Shown one piece after another: positions 17,290 through 25,862 of a stretch of DNA of 64,000 bases. Under the pieces are notes generated by a model, which saw nothing but the letters and a program-made list of their open reading frames with translations, made no database searches and was not told the origin of the DNA. Every line of letters begins with the position of its first letter. Within the stretch, counting starts at the first letter, position 1. Both the position numbers and the translations under genes were made by a program. This DNA is from Chromatiales bacterium. Lineage in GTDB: Bacteria; Pseudomonadota; Gammaproteobacteria; Chromatiales; Chromatiaceae. The stretch is taken from positions 1 through 64,000 of the forward strand of contig JANQLO010000032.1 of assembly GCA_028280505.1 (NCBI GenBank), read 5' to 3'.

Positions 17290-17531
17290 GGCTTGAGTTA
17301 TCGAACCGAGTTTGCTGAACATTTCCTCCGGTATCTTACGGTATTGATCGCACGGACAATCGATTGCACGACGACGGGTCCTCTTGCCTTCGGTTTTGGT
17401 GTGGAAGGTATTAAATACTGCCGCTGCGTATATGAAAGCGGCGCCGACGTGGGTACTGCCCGTGTTTCGCCGAGTTCGTTCGCCGGCGTGATGAGTGTGT
17501 CCGCGAGTTCGAGAAATTCCTCTTCCTGCAT
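17290..17531 (-). pseudogene. Frameshifted DUF3144-like remnant
   Basis: Reading from ATG 17531 gives MQEEEFLELADTLITPANEL, like the start of DUF3144 proteins. About 25 codons in, the family-like reading jumps to another frame: VGAAFIYAAAVFNTF, then RRAIDCPCDQYRKIPEEMF. Both halves match the family as I remember it (LAN.L.E and AA..YAAARFNAF and DQYRKML), but no single frame contains both, with the break near 17440-17460. A sequencing error would give the same picture. DUF3144 proteins are small cytoplasmic proteins of unknown function. Confidence 0.5.
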
Positions 17532-17832
17532 TCGAATAGACCTCCCGGCGGATTGAAGGTGAGCGGCGATATTCGAATCACGGTGTATCTGGTAGACAGA
17601 GAAAGTTATTTAAATCAGATAATTAGAAGTGTTTTGGCGGGATAATACGGGCGGCGGCCGATGACGGGATCGGCTGTTGTCGTGATGCCGACAAGACCGC
17701 CGATCAACCGGTCGACCGTCGGTCGTCCGGGGTTGGGCTCGATCACGATAGTGATCGGGATGAAAAGGAGGCGTGTTTCCGGTCGGATTGGTGACGCATG
17801 CCGGAGATAAGGCATTCCGGCATGCGCGATGT
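17532..17832. other. Intergenic region with hairpins, no gene
   Basis: No supported ORF lies here. It contains a 7-bp hairpin (CGATCAC/GTGATCG, 17740-17757) and the terminator at 17795-17826. An AT-rich patch near 17600-17630 may hold the promoter of the DUF3144 remnant. Confidence 0.5.
17795..17826 (-). terminator. Terminator hairpin for the PEP-CTERM gene
   Basis: CGCATGCCGGA (17795-17805) and its exact reverse complement (17816-17826) enclose a 10-nt loop, 7 nt beyond the stop of the minus-strand gene. There is no strong T-run, so termination strength is uncertain. Confidence 0.6.
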
Positions 17833-18657
17833 TTAAACAGCTGCCATTGGCTCAATGGGTGCGCGTCTTTTCCCGCTCGTCAGCATCAAGCCGATGCCCA
17901 GGCCGAACAGGGCCAGCAGTCCGGGTTCCGGGACCGCATTGATGGTGATGCGTGCCAGCTGGAAACCCGTCTGGGTGAAATCGCCCAGCACGGGGTCTAT
18001 CGTCGTCCCCGCTACGGTGGAGGTTCCCAACAGGCTGCCCAGACCGGAATGTACGCTGATTGATGCCATTTCATCAGTGCTGGTGCCGCCGAGCGCGGAG
18101 AAAGCCGCACCCTGGCCGTCGTTGACCTCGGTACCCGCGTCCCATATCTCGTTGCCCAGCACCAGAATATCAAGCGGCCCGGCGAATACCCCGGTGGCGT
18201 CAAAGATCTCGTAGGCCATGGGATTGTCGTTTCCGATGAAGGCGTCATTCGAGGGAATTACCATCGATGAGAAGGAGAAATACCGGTTGGTCGATGGATT
18301 TAGGTTGATGACCAGACTGCTGCTTTCGCCCGGATCGAAAACCGGAGGGCCCGGAAAGCCGGCCGGTCCGGTCACGACTCCGTCCGTACCTCCGGCGACC
18401 GAGGCGAAGTCGGCCCGTATCCCGCTGACGTCGCCTTCTTCGGCGATGGCTTCGATAGACGAACCGGCCGTCGCACCGAGGTCGAAACTGTCGAAGGTAC
18501 CGTCATGGAAGCCGACCCATAGCGGCGTGAAATAGAGTCCGCCCGAAGGCGCGAGGTTTTCTACCGTTATCGAGACCTGCGTGGCCAATGCGGATGAATG
18601 CGCCCCGGCCAGCATGGCTGCACCGATTAACGGGAGCATGAGTTTCTGTTTGTACAT
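17833..18657 (-). CDS. Spondin-domain protein with PEP-CTERM sorting signal
   Basis: The 274-residue protein has a signal peptide (residues 1-25), a spondin_N-like domain (QVSITVENLAPSGGLYFTPLWVGFHDGTFDSFDLG...) and a PEP-CTERM tail: VPEPGLLALFGLGIGLMLTSGKRR. The tail has the Pro-Glu-Pro motif, a membrane helix and basic residues needed for exosortase cleavage. The protein is therefore exported, processed by an exosortase and released or attached to exopolysaccharide. The exosortase gene is not in this window. It is divergent from a two-component regulator 246 bp away, which may share the intergenic control region. Confidence 0.85.
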   Translation of the reverse strand: MYKQKLMLPLIGAAMLAGAHSSALATQVSITVENLAPSGGLYFTPLWVGFHDGTFDSFDLGATAGSSIEAIAEEGDVSGIRADFASVAGGTDGVVTGPAGFPGPPVFDPGESSSLVINLNPSTNRYFSFSSMVIPSNDAFIGNDNPMAYEIFDATGVFAGPLDILVLGNEIWDAGTEVNDGQGAAFSALGGTSTDEMASISVHSGLGSLLGTSTVAGTTIDPVLGDFTQTGFQLARITINAVPEPGLLALFGLGIGLMLTSGKRRAPIEPMAAV

Positions 18658-18903
18658 GTTCGGCTGTCCTCTGAAGTTACATTTTTGTTGCGGAAGCAGG
18701 TTTTGGCGCCGATTTCAACGCCTCTTCCCGCTGCTGTCGGGGCAAGCCTAGGAAAGGAATCTCACGAAACTATCACGACAGATAACCTGCGCTTCGATGC
18801 CTTTTTAAGTGCAATAAAATCCAAATCGTTCCGGTCTCTTTGCCTGGCGTTCGGAGTCGGCAGCCGGTTCGACCCGGGACACGAGTTCCAGAGGAGGGAT
18901 GTG

Positions 18904-19608
18904 ATGGGGATGAGCGGCAGATCGGTTCTCGTCATAGAAGACGAACACCACATCGCACAGCTATTGAAGCTGCATCTCGTGGAACATTGCGATGAGGTCG
19001 CCATCGTGACCAGCGGTCATGAAGGGCTGCGTGCGGCGAAGAAGCATGATTGGGGTTTGATCATCCTGGATTTGAGTCTTCCGGGAATGGATGGTCTGGA
19101 GATTTGTCGGCGATTGCGGGCGATGGAACGCTATACGCCGATCTTGATGTTGACCGCGAGGGGTAGCGAGCACGAGCGTGTTCGAGGTCTTCGTATGGGT
19201 GCCGATGACTATGTCGCCAAGCCGTTTTCCCTCCAGGAGTTATTGGCTCGGGTCCATGCCATCTTCCGGCGCTGCGCGGTGCTGCAGAACGGGCATCCGA
19301 CCGAGCCGAACGGTATCGAACGTTATAAGAATTTGTGTATCGATTTGGATAAACGTTCCGTCAATCTCAAGGGGGAGCAGATCGCGTTGACTGCGCGCGA
19401 GTTCGATTTACTGGTACATTTCGTCCGTCACCCCGAACGGGTTTACACCCGGGCACAGCTATTGGACCAGGTTTGGGGACATGGCCATCAGGGTTACGAG
19501 CATACGGTCAATTCTCACATCAACCGTTTGCGCGCGAAGATCGAGAAAGATCCGTCGAGCCCGGAATACATCACCACGGTATGGGGTGTCGGATACCGAC
19601 TGGGTTGA
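18904..19608 (+). CDS. OmpR-family response regulator
   Basis: The 234-residue protein has a receiver domain with IEDEHH, the phosphoacceptor Asp56 in LIILDLSLPGMDG, MLTARG and the Lys of VAKPFSLQEL. The C-terminal winged helix reads IALTAREFDLLVHFVRHPERVYTRAQLLDQVWG and HTVNSHINRLRAKIEKDP, ending ITTVWGVGYRLG. ATG 18904 has GGAGGG at 18893-18898; the frame stays open upstream but that part has no domain. It is followed by its kinase 19 nt later. Targets are unknown; the divergent PEP-CTERM gene is a candidate. Confidence 0.92.
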   Translation: MGMSGRSVLVIEDEHHIAQLLKLHLVEHCDEVAIVTSGHEGLRAAKKHDWGLIILDLSLPGMDGLEICRRLRAMERYTPILMLTARGSEHERVRGLRMGADDYVAKPFSLQELLARVHAIFRRCAVLQNGHPTEPNGIERYKNLCIDLDKRSVNLKGEQIALTAREFDLLVHFVRHPERVYTRAQLLDQVWGHGHQGYEHTVNSHINRLRAKIEKDPSSPEYITTVWGVGYRLG

Positions 19609-19627
19609 TGATGGGCGTCGTTGATTG

Positions 19628-21157
19628 ATGCAATCGCTTTCGTTCAAGCTTCCCGCGGCACTCGTTTTCCTGTTCTCGTTGATCGGTATCACCATGGTGG
19701 TGCTGACGCGGTACTCCAGCGATCGTTATTACCAAGAGGTAACCCAAAGACTCAATGCCCCGGTTGCGATGTATGTCACCGGCGAGGCGCCTCTCATCCG
19801 TAACGGAGCGATCAATACGTTAGCGTTAGCGTCGCTTGCCCATCAGGCCATGATTGTCAATCCATCGGTCGAGGTGTATCTGCTTGATACGCAAGGGCGG
19901 GTGCTCGGGCACGGCCTTGGTTCGGCGGCCGAGGTCAGTTCAGTTGTGGACTTGGAACCGGTCAGGCTTTTCCTGCAAGGGACTTCTGAACTACCGCTGC
20001 ACGGCGATGACCCGAGACGGCCGGAAAAGCAAAAAATATTTGCCGCGGCAGAGGTGGTTTCGGACAGTGTTTTGGAGGGATATGTCTACATCATTCTGGG
20101 CGGTGAAAAGTACGAGCGGCTGACGTCGTCGAGTGGCGCCATCGAGGTGCTGCGACTGAGTACCTTGGCGGTGATCGGCTGTTTGGTTTTCGGCCTTGCG
20201 AGCGCGTTGCTGATATTCGCGCGTTTGAGCCGCCGACTGAAAATGCTGACGGATCGGGTGAATGTGTTCTGCATCCAATCTATCGGAAGCAAAGCCACCG
20301 TGTCCGCTACGCCAGGCGACGAGTTGGTACAGTTGTCACGGGCCTTCGATGCCATGCAGGCGCGTATCGATGAACAACTCGCGCAGATTCGCGACATGGA
20401 TAAGACGCGGCGGGAGTTGGTCGCGCACGTGTCCCACGATTTGCGCACACCATTGACGACCATGCGCGGTTACATCGAGACGCTGGCGTTAAAGCACGAC
20501 AGCGTGACGCCGGGGCAGCGGCGGCAGTATCTTAATGTCGCCCATCAGCATGCGTTACGTCTTGGTCGTCTTATCGATGACCTGTTCGAACTGGCGCGTT
20601 TGGACGCCGGAGTTGCCGGGCCTCAACAGGATGCTTTCTGCGCCGCGGAGTTAATCGCCGATGTGGCACAAGAGTTCTGCCTCGAGGCGAAGCGCAGAGG
20701 GGTTAACCTGAAGATCGTGCGGTTAACCAAAAACAGTGCGGTGTGGGCCGATATCCGCTTGATCGAAAGAGTCTTCACCAATTTGATCGACAACGCCTTA
20801 AGACATACCCCGAGCGGTGGTGAAATCGCTTTGGTGGTCAGTCGCCATGTGGATGGCGTACAGGTCAGCGTGATCGATAATGGTATCGGTATTGCCGAAG
20901 ACGTGTTGCCCAAGGTATTCGAGCGGGGATTTCGGGTGGTGCCCTCGGGTGCCCGGCAAGGGGCATCGAGCGGGCTCGGTCTGGCGATCGTAAAGCGTAT
21001 TCTTCAACTCCATGGCTCGAACGTTTCGGTTCACAGCCGGCCGGGTAAGGGGGCGGTGTTCCGTTTCGTTCTCAAGCGTTTCGAGGACGATGCGCCGGCA
21101 TTGACACGACAGGCCGGCGTTGTCGGCGAGGTTCACACGAGGACCACCGGGACCTGA
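19628..21157 (+). CDS. Sensor histidine kinase with HAMP domain
   Basis: The 509-residue kinase has a first membrane helix (residues 8-26), a periplasmic sensor of about 145 residues with a beta-rich core (VEVYLLDTQGRVLGHGLG), a second helix (LSTLAVIGCLVFGLASALLIF) and a HAMP linker. The dimerisation domain carries the phosphoacceptor His270 in HVSHDLRTPLTTMRGY. The ATPase domain shows NLIDNALRHTPSGGEI, VIDNGIGI and SSGLGLAIVKRI. It pairs with the regulator upstream. The sensor looks PAS/Cache-like, but the ligand is unknown. Confidence 0.92.
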   Translation: MQSLSFKLPAALVFLFSLIGITMVVLTRYSSDRYYQEVTQRLNAPVAMYVTGEAPLIRNGAINTLALASLAHQAMIVNPSVEVYLLDTQGRVLGHGLGSAAEVSSVVDLEPVRLFLQGTSELPLHGDDPRRPEKQKIFAAAEVVSDSVLEGYVYIILGGEKYERLTSSSGAIEVLRLSTLAVIGCLVFGLASALLIFARLSRRLKMLTDRVNVFCIQSIGSKATVSATPGDELVQLSRAFDAMQARIDEQLAQIRDMDKTRRELVAHVSHDLRTPLTTMRGYIETLALKHDSVTPGQRRQYLNVAHQHALRLGRLIDDLFELARLDAGVAGPQQDAFCAAELIADVAQEFCLEAKRRGVNLKIVRLTKNSAVWADIRLIERVFTNLIDNALRHTPSGGEIALVVSRHVDGVQVSVIDNGIGIAEDVLPKVFERGFRVVPSGARQGASSGLGLAIVKRILQLHGSNVSVHSRPGKGAVFRFVLKRFEDDAPALTRQAGVVGEVHTRTTGT

Positions 21158-21164
21158 GCCCAGG

Positions 21165-21896
21165 TCACGGAGATCGTTTATTCACCTGTTGGATGTCGCC
21201 GAACCAGGCGGTGACGGACTCGCCGGTCTGATCGGTGTCCGCTGCGATTGCGAGACCGGTCACCCGAGGCACGGAATCACCGAAGGCGACAAAAAAATCT
21301 TCAGCGAGATCGCGTTGCTCCTCGGCCCAATTGCCGACCCCGCTGTCGGCATTGCGCAGCACGATCATTCGAACCCTGCCGGTATAGGCGTTCCAGGTAC
21401 TGGTGCCGGGTTGCTCCCGGTTTGCCCAGACATAGCAGAGCGCGGCGGTCGGCACTTGGTCGCCGTACCACCAGCGCGCCAGGCGAAGCCCGGTCCGCTC
21501 GAGCAATGATAAGCGCTCCATCGGATAGTCGAAGAAGACATATAAGCGGGCCGCGAAATCGTCGCCTGCCTTGGTCGAGATATTCGATTGCTCGACGACC
21601 CGGTCGATACGCCAGCGCCAGCGAAGACCGGATTGAGCCTCGGGGTCCCAAGCTACCGCGCGGGTCAAACTGGCCGCTGCGCCATCGGCTCGGGCGCGGA
21701 CTACGGTGACGCCGTTGTCGTCGACCAAGTCGAATTGTGTGGGTTTTACATCGAGTAGCTCGCTTACCATCCAGTTGTCCTCGAAACCGGAGGGTGGCGA
21801 CATGCGTGAGAAGGCGCCGGGTACCGATGATGTCGCCGCCGTGGCATGGACGGCTACCGTGAGCGACAGACCGATCAAGGTTGGCTGTTTAAGCAC
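21165..21896 (-). CDS. Exported DUF3047 protein
   Basis: The 243-residue protein starts at GTG 21896, which overlaps the stop of the oxidoreductase gene, so the two are translationally coupled. A signal peptide (LIGLSLTVAVHATAATS) precedes a DUF3047 domain: LRWRWRIDRVVEQSNISTKAGDDFAARLYVFFD, then ALCYVWANREQPGTSTWNAYTGRVRMIVLRN and EDFFVAFGD. The fold is probably a periplasmic beta sandwich. Function unknown. The family often sits near DUF547 and arsenosugar-type glycosyltransferase genes, as here. Confidence 0.85.
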   Translation of the reverse strand: MLKQPTLIGLSLTVAVHATAATSSVPGAFSRMSPPSGFEDNWMVSELLDVKPTQFDLVDDNGVTVVRARADGAAASLTRAVAWDPEAQSGLRWRWRIDRVVEQSNISTKAGDDFAARLYVFFDYPMERLSLLERTGLRLARWWYGDQVPTAALCYVWANREQPGTSTWNAYTGRVRMIVLRNADSGVGNWAEEQRDLAEDFFVAFGDSVPRVTGLAIAADTDQTGESVTAWFGDIQQVNKRSP

Positions 21897-24045
21897 CCCG
21901 ACTCCAGGCGTGATAGCGACCGACCCATTCGAGTATCCGCTGCGGGGCATGGGCCCGTTTCCAGTTTCCCGCGGCGTATTTGTTTGCCTCGGCCCAGGTC
22001 GGGTAGATGTGGATGGTGCCCAGGATCTTGTTCAGCCCGATGCCGTGACGCATTGCCAGGATGAACTCGATGATCAAATCACCGGCGTGGTCGCCGACGA
22101 TGGTTGCGCCGAGTACCTTGTCCTTGCCGGGTACCGTGAGTACCTTGACCAGGCCCTCCGCGGATTCGTCGGCGATGGCCCGGTCGAGGTCATCGATGCC
22201 GTAGGTCGTAAGCTCGTACGCGATACTGCGCTCCCTGGCTTCGGTCTCGTTTAGGCCGACACGTGCGACTTCCGGGTCGGTGAAGGTGGCCCATGGGATT
22301 ACCGAATAATCGACCTTGAATTTACGGAAGCGGCCGAATAACGCATTTACCGAAGCGTACCAGGCAGTGTGTGCTGCGGTGTGGGTAAACTGGTAGGGTC
22401 CGGCAACATCGCCACAGGCGTAGATGTTGGGGTAGTTGGTTTGCATGAATTCATTGACGGCGATGGTGCGGCGTTCGCCGATCTCGATGCCGATATCTTC
22501 GGCGCCATAGCCGCTAACGTTGGCGGCACGTCCAACCGCAACCAGAACCTGGTCGAAGGGGATATCGATGGTTTCGCCGCCGTGGTCCGCAATCAGATGT
22601 TTTTCGCCGTCGACCAGACGGAAAGCCCGGGCCTTGGTATCGATGCGTACGTCAATACCTTCGTCGACAAAGCGCCGTAACACCATGTCAGATATCTCCG
22701 GATCTTCGCGTGGCATCAGGCGTGGCGCCATTTCGACTTGCGTGACCTGTGCGCCAACGCGTGCGAAAGCCTGTGCCAATTCGCAACCGATCGGCCCGCC
22801 GCCGAGCACGACCAGCCGTTTGGGGAGATCTTTCAGGTCCCAGACATTGTCCGAGGTTAGATAGCCCACGTCGTCTATGCCGGGAATAGGCGGTACGAAC
22901 GGGCGTGCTCCGGCGGCGATTATCAGCGACTTGGCCGAGATCTCGCGTTTGCCGTCGGGTGTATGAACCTCGACGGTCCATGGCGACGTGATACGGGCCT
23001 CGCCTTGAACACAGTCGACACCCAGCTGGGTATAGCGTTCTACCGAATCATGTGGCTCTACGGTTTTAACCACGCGTTGGACACGCCGCATGAGATCGGC
23101 GAAGCGGAAATCCACCTTCACCGCCTGCATACCGAGTTGATCCGCCTTCTTCGCCTGTGCAAGAAACTTGGCCGAACGTAATAGCGCCTTTGACGGCACG
23201 CAACCGGTGTTGAGGCAGTCGCCCCCCATTTTGTGTCGCTCCACCAAGGCGACCTTGGCCTTCACGGCGGCAGCAATGTATGCCGAGACCAGGCCGCCGG
23301 AACCGGCGCCGATCACCAGTAGGTTGTAATCGAACTTTAACGGTTTCTTATTGCGCCAGGGTGCATACACCTTGCGCGTCTCGACCGCGGCAAGCATGCG
23401 TTTGGCAATGAAGGGAAAGACCGCAAGCAATGCAAACGAACCCAGTATCGCCGGAGACAAAATGCCGCTGAGGCTTTCTATCTTGGCGAGCTGGGTGCCG
23501 GCATTGACGTAGACGAAGGTGCCGGCCAACATACCAATCTGGCTGACCCAATAGAACGTCCATGCCCGGATCGGCGTTAGACCCATCAATAAATTGATCG
23601 CGAAGAAGGGGAAGATGGGCACGAGGCGCAGTGCGAACAAATAAAACGCCCCTTCTTTTGCGATGCCGTCGTTTACCGCCCGCAATTTGTCGCCGAAGCG
23701 TTGTTGGACGCTGTCGCGGAAGAGCAGGCGACTGGCGAGAAACGCCAGGGTGGCACCGATGGTCGATGCGAAAGAGATGATCACCAGCCCCCAAAGGAGA
23801 CCGAAAATCGCCCCGCCGACCAAAGTCATGACCGCCGCACCGGGTAGGGACAAGCCGGTTACCGCAACATAGATAATGAAAAACAGGCCGGCGGTTAGCA
23901 GCGGGTGGTTTTGACGGTAAGCCTCGATGGCCGTTTGTTGTTCCTTAAAAAAGGCCAGGTCGAGAAAACGCCCGAGATCGAACGCGAAAAAGGCAGCGAT
24001 TGCGGCAACGATCGCAATGAGCAGGATGATTTTATTCTTAGACAC
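21889..24045 (-). CDS. VTT-domain / pyridine-nucleotide-disulfide oxidoreductase fusion
   Basis: The 718-residue protein joins two known modules. Residues 1-230 are a VTT/TVP38 (DedA-superfamily) membrane domain with FPFFAINLLMGLTPIRAWTF and about six helices. From about residue 238 it is a mercuric-reductase/lipoamide-dehydrogenase-like flavoenzyme: YNLLVIGAGSGGLVSAYIAA, the redox pair Cys277/Cys282 in GGDCLNTGCVPSKALLRSAK, VVLGGGPIGCELAQAF and YACGDVAG. GTG 24045 has AGGAG 7 nt upstream. It probably moves electrons from NAD(P)H to a disulfide or membrane quinone-like acceptor. The substrate is unknown, and no metal-binding HMA domain is present. Confidence 0.88.
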   Translation of the reverse strand: MSKNKIILLIAIVAAIAAFFAFDLGRFLDLAFFKEQQTAIEAYRQNHPLLTAGLFFIIYVAVTGLSLPGAAVMTLVGGAIFGLLWGLVIISFASTIGATLAFLASRLLFRDSVQQRFGDKLRAVNDGIAKEGAFYLFALRLVPIFPFFAINLLMGLTPIRAWTFYWVSQIGMLAGTFVYVNAGTQLAKIESLSGILSPAILGSFALLAVFPFIAKRMLAAVETRKVYAPWRNKKPLKFDYNLLVIGAGSGGLVSAYIAAAVKAKVALVERHKMGGDCLNTGCVPSKALLRSAKFLAQAKKADQLGMQAVKVDFRFADLMRRVQRVVKTVEPHDSVERYTQLGVDCVQGEARITSPWTVEVHTPDGKREISAKSLIIAAGARPFVPPIPGIDDVGYLTSDNVWDLKDLPKRLVVLGGGPIGCELAQAFARVGAQVTQVEMAPRLMPREDPEISDMVLRRFVDEGIDVRIDTKARAFRLVDGEKHLIADHGGETIDIPFDQVLVAVGRAANVSGYGAEDIGIEIGERRTIAVNEFMQTNYPNIYACGDVAGPYQFTHTAAHTAWYASVNALFGRFRKFKVDYSVIPWATFTDPEVARVGLNETEARERSIAYELTTYGIDDLDRAIADESAEGLVKVLTVPGKDKVLGATIVGDHAGDLIIEFILAMRHGIGLNKILGTIHIYPTWAEANKYAAGNWKRAHAPQRILEWVGRYHAWSRGA

Positions 24046-24339
24046 GCTATGACTCCTGACGGTAACCGACATCACGATACCGCTTCAATGTAAATTCTTC
24101 ACGCAGTTCATGCCGGCATTGTGCTGCGAACCGTCGCCAAGGGGACCGCGCATAGGCGAGCATTCATTCAGGCTGTTTTTCGAGGCCTTTCCGAAGGCGC
24201 GGCTGCGAGCGTGTTTTTGTTCCGGTTCCCGAATATGCTCTCAGCGAAAAAAAGTCCGCCTTGTACCGGTCTATGGGCGTAACGGGTCGGCAGCAGTACG
24301 TCGGCGAGTTCCGCTATCGTTTGAGTCAGGAAACATCAT

Positions 24340-25209
24340 ATGGCCGCATCATCCCTTCGTTGGTCTTCCCATGTCTTGTTGTTGGCATGGTTCATTGTAT
24401 TACCGAGTGTCGTCAGTGCGAGTGCGCTGGAACGCTTGTTCGCTCCCAAATCCGAGCCCTGGGATCGCTGGGTTCAGCACGAGGTATCGGATCGCCGACA
24501 GATATCGCACGATACCTGGGACCGTTTTCTGGATACTTATGTCATGCGCTCGGGCGACGGCGTGATGCGCGTGGCCTACGGTTTGGTTTCCGATCAGGAT
24601 CGCGCTTTACTGGACGAGTACATCTCCCGTCTTGGGGCGACGCCTATCAGCAGCTATTCGCGTGCCGAACAGTTCGCCTACTGGGTGAATTTATACAATG
24701 CGCTAACGGTCCGGGTCGTGCTCGATCACTACCCGGTCATGAGCATACGCGATATCGATATCTCGCCGGGCCTGTTTGCGGACGGTCCGTGGCGCAAGGC
24801 TTTGGTGGCTGTTGAGGGCGAGCAGTTGCGACTGGACGATATCGAACATCGCATTCTGCGACCGATCTGGGGCGACCCTCGAATTCACTACGCGGTGAAT
24901 TGTGCCGCGGTCGGTTGTCCCAATCTGCAATCGGTGGCCTTTACGGCGGAAAACACCGAACGGCTGCTGGAAGCGGCGGCGCGCGATTATGTCAATCACT
25001 CGCGCGGCGTCCGTATCGACCAGGGACGGATAATGGTATCCAGTATCTACAACTGGTTCATGTCGGACTTCGATCGAAATGGGGGCGTCATCGAGCACAT
25101 CAAGCGGTATGCCGAGCCCGGATTGCTGGCCGAAATCGAGGGTATCGAGCGTATTCACGATTACGAATATGACTGGTCGTTGAATACCAGCAGCAAGCAG
25201 GACGGCTGA
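24340..25209 (+). CDS. Exported DUF547 protein
   Basis: The 289-residue protein has a signal peptide (residues 1-27) and the DUF547 core: RAEQFAYWVNLYNALTVRVVLDHYPV, IHYAVNCAAVGCPNLQSVAFTAEN and MVSSIYNWFMSDF. The conserved Asn-Cys-Ala-x-x-x-Cys-Pro stretch is the family hallmark and suggests a thiol-protease-like or metal-linked active site, though no function is proved. It begins a three-gene operon with the ferritin-like and glycosyltransferase genes, divergent from the oxidoreductase. Confidence 0.9.
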   Translation: MAASSLRWSSHVLLLAWFIVLPSVVSASALERLFAPKSEPWDRWVQHEVSDRRQISHDTWDRFLDTYVMRSGDGVMRVAYGLVSDQDRALLDEYISRLGATPISSYSRAEQFAYWVNLYNALTVRVVLDHYPVMSIRDIDISPGLFADGPWRKALVAVEGEQLRLDDIEHRILRPIWGDPRIHYAVNCAAVGCPNLQSVAFTAENTERLLEAAARDYVNHSRGVRIDQGRIMVSSIYNWFMSDFDRNGGVIEHIKRYAEPGLLAEIEGIERIHDYEYDWSLNTSSKQDG

Positions 25210-25211
25210 CA

Positions 25212-25862
25212 ATGGCCGTCGTGCTGGCGAGTGGTATCGCAGAGCCATTGAGTCAGCTCTTGTCGGTCATGGCAGACGGTGAATACATCGCACGTGACTG
25301 CGCCGCCCGTCAGGCACGTGCCGCGAGTGATGAAAGATCGAGCCGTTTCTTCCGTGCGCAGGCTACTCATGAGCGCTTTCATGCCCTTTTGTTTCGTCAG
25401 GCTGCCCGGTATTTGTCTTCAAAAAAGCATGCCAAGACAAATCACTCACTCGGTTTGCGGCGGTATGCCCGACAACTGGACGCCGCAGTGGGTGCCGGCC
25501 GCTGGAATGAGGTAGTCATAGGACAGCAACTGGTGCTGGAGAATCTCGGTGAATTGGTGTTATCCAAACTCGATGACGAAATGTCCAGACGTGGTGTCGG
25601 TATGGAGCGTATGCGTTCGATCGTATTGCGACAGGAACGTGCGCATTATCATTTCGGCACTCAGTGGCTCGAGGCGCGATTACTTGACGGGCGGCTTGAT
25701 GCCGTCGAGGCAAAAGACGTCGTCGAGAGATATGTGGGTTTTGCCGACCGTGTGTTGTTGGATGTTGCCGGATTGCTTGAAGGTGTGGAAGCCGACGCCG
25801 AGCTGTATCGGCAAGAGGTCCGAGAACGTTTGCCCGACTGGGCGACGGGAGCGATCGCATGA
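25212..25862 (+). CDS. Ferritin-like predicted di-iron protein
   Basis: The 216-residue all-helical protein has no named family I can recall, but it carries a full di-iron carboxylate pattern: Glu24 (DGEYIA), Glu54-x-x-His57 (ATHERFHAL), Glu110 (QQLVLENLGE) and Glu142-x-x-His145 (RQERAHYHFG). The spacings match ferritin-like oxygenases such as MiaE and rubrerythrin-type proteins. It begins 2 nt after DUF547 and overlaps the glycosyltransferase start (ATGA). It is probably a cytoplasmic hydroxylase or peroxide-reactive enzyme. The substrate is unknown. Confidence 0.75.
   Translation: MAVVLASGIAEPLSQLLSVMADGEYIARDCAARQARAASDERSSRFFRAQATHERFHALLFRQAARYLSSKKHAKTNHSLGLRRYARQLDAAVGAGRWNEVVIGQQLVLENLGELVLSKLDDEMSRRGVGMERMRSIVLRQERAHYHFGTQWLEARLLDGRLDAVEAKDVVERYVGFADRVLLDVAGLLEGVEADAELYRQEVRERLPDWATGAIA

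Noticed and set aside
17610..17855. 81-residue minus-strand ORF
   Set aside because: Arg/Pro/His-rich chance frame that overlaps the terminator of the PEP-CTERM gene.
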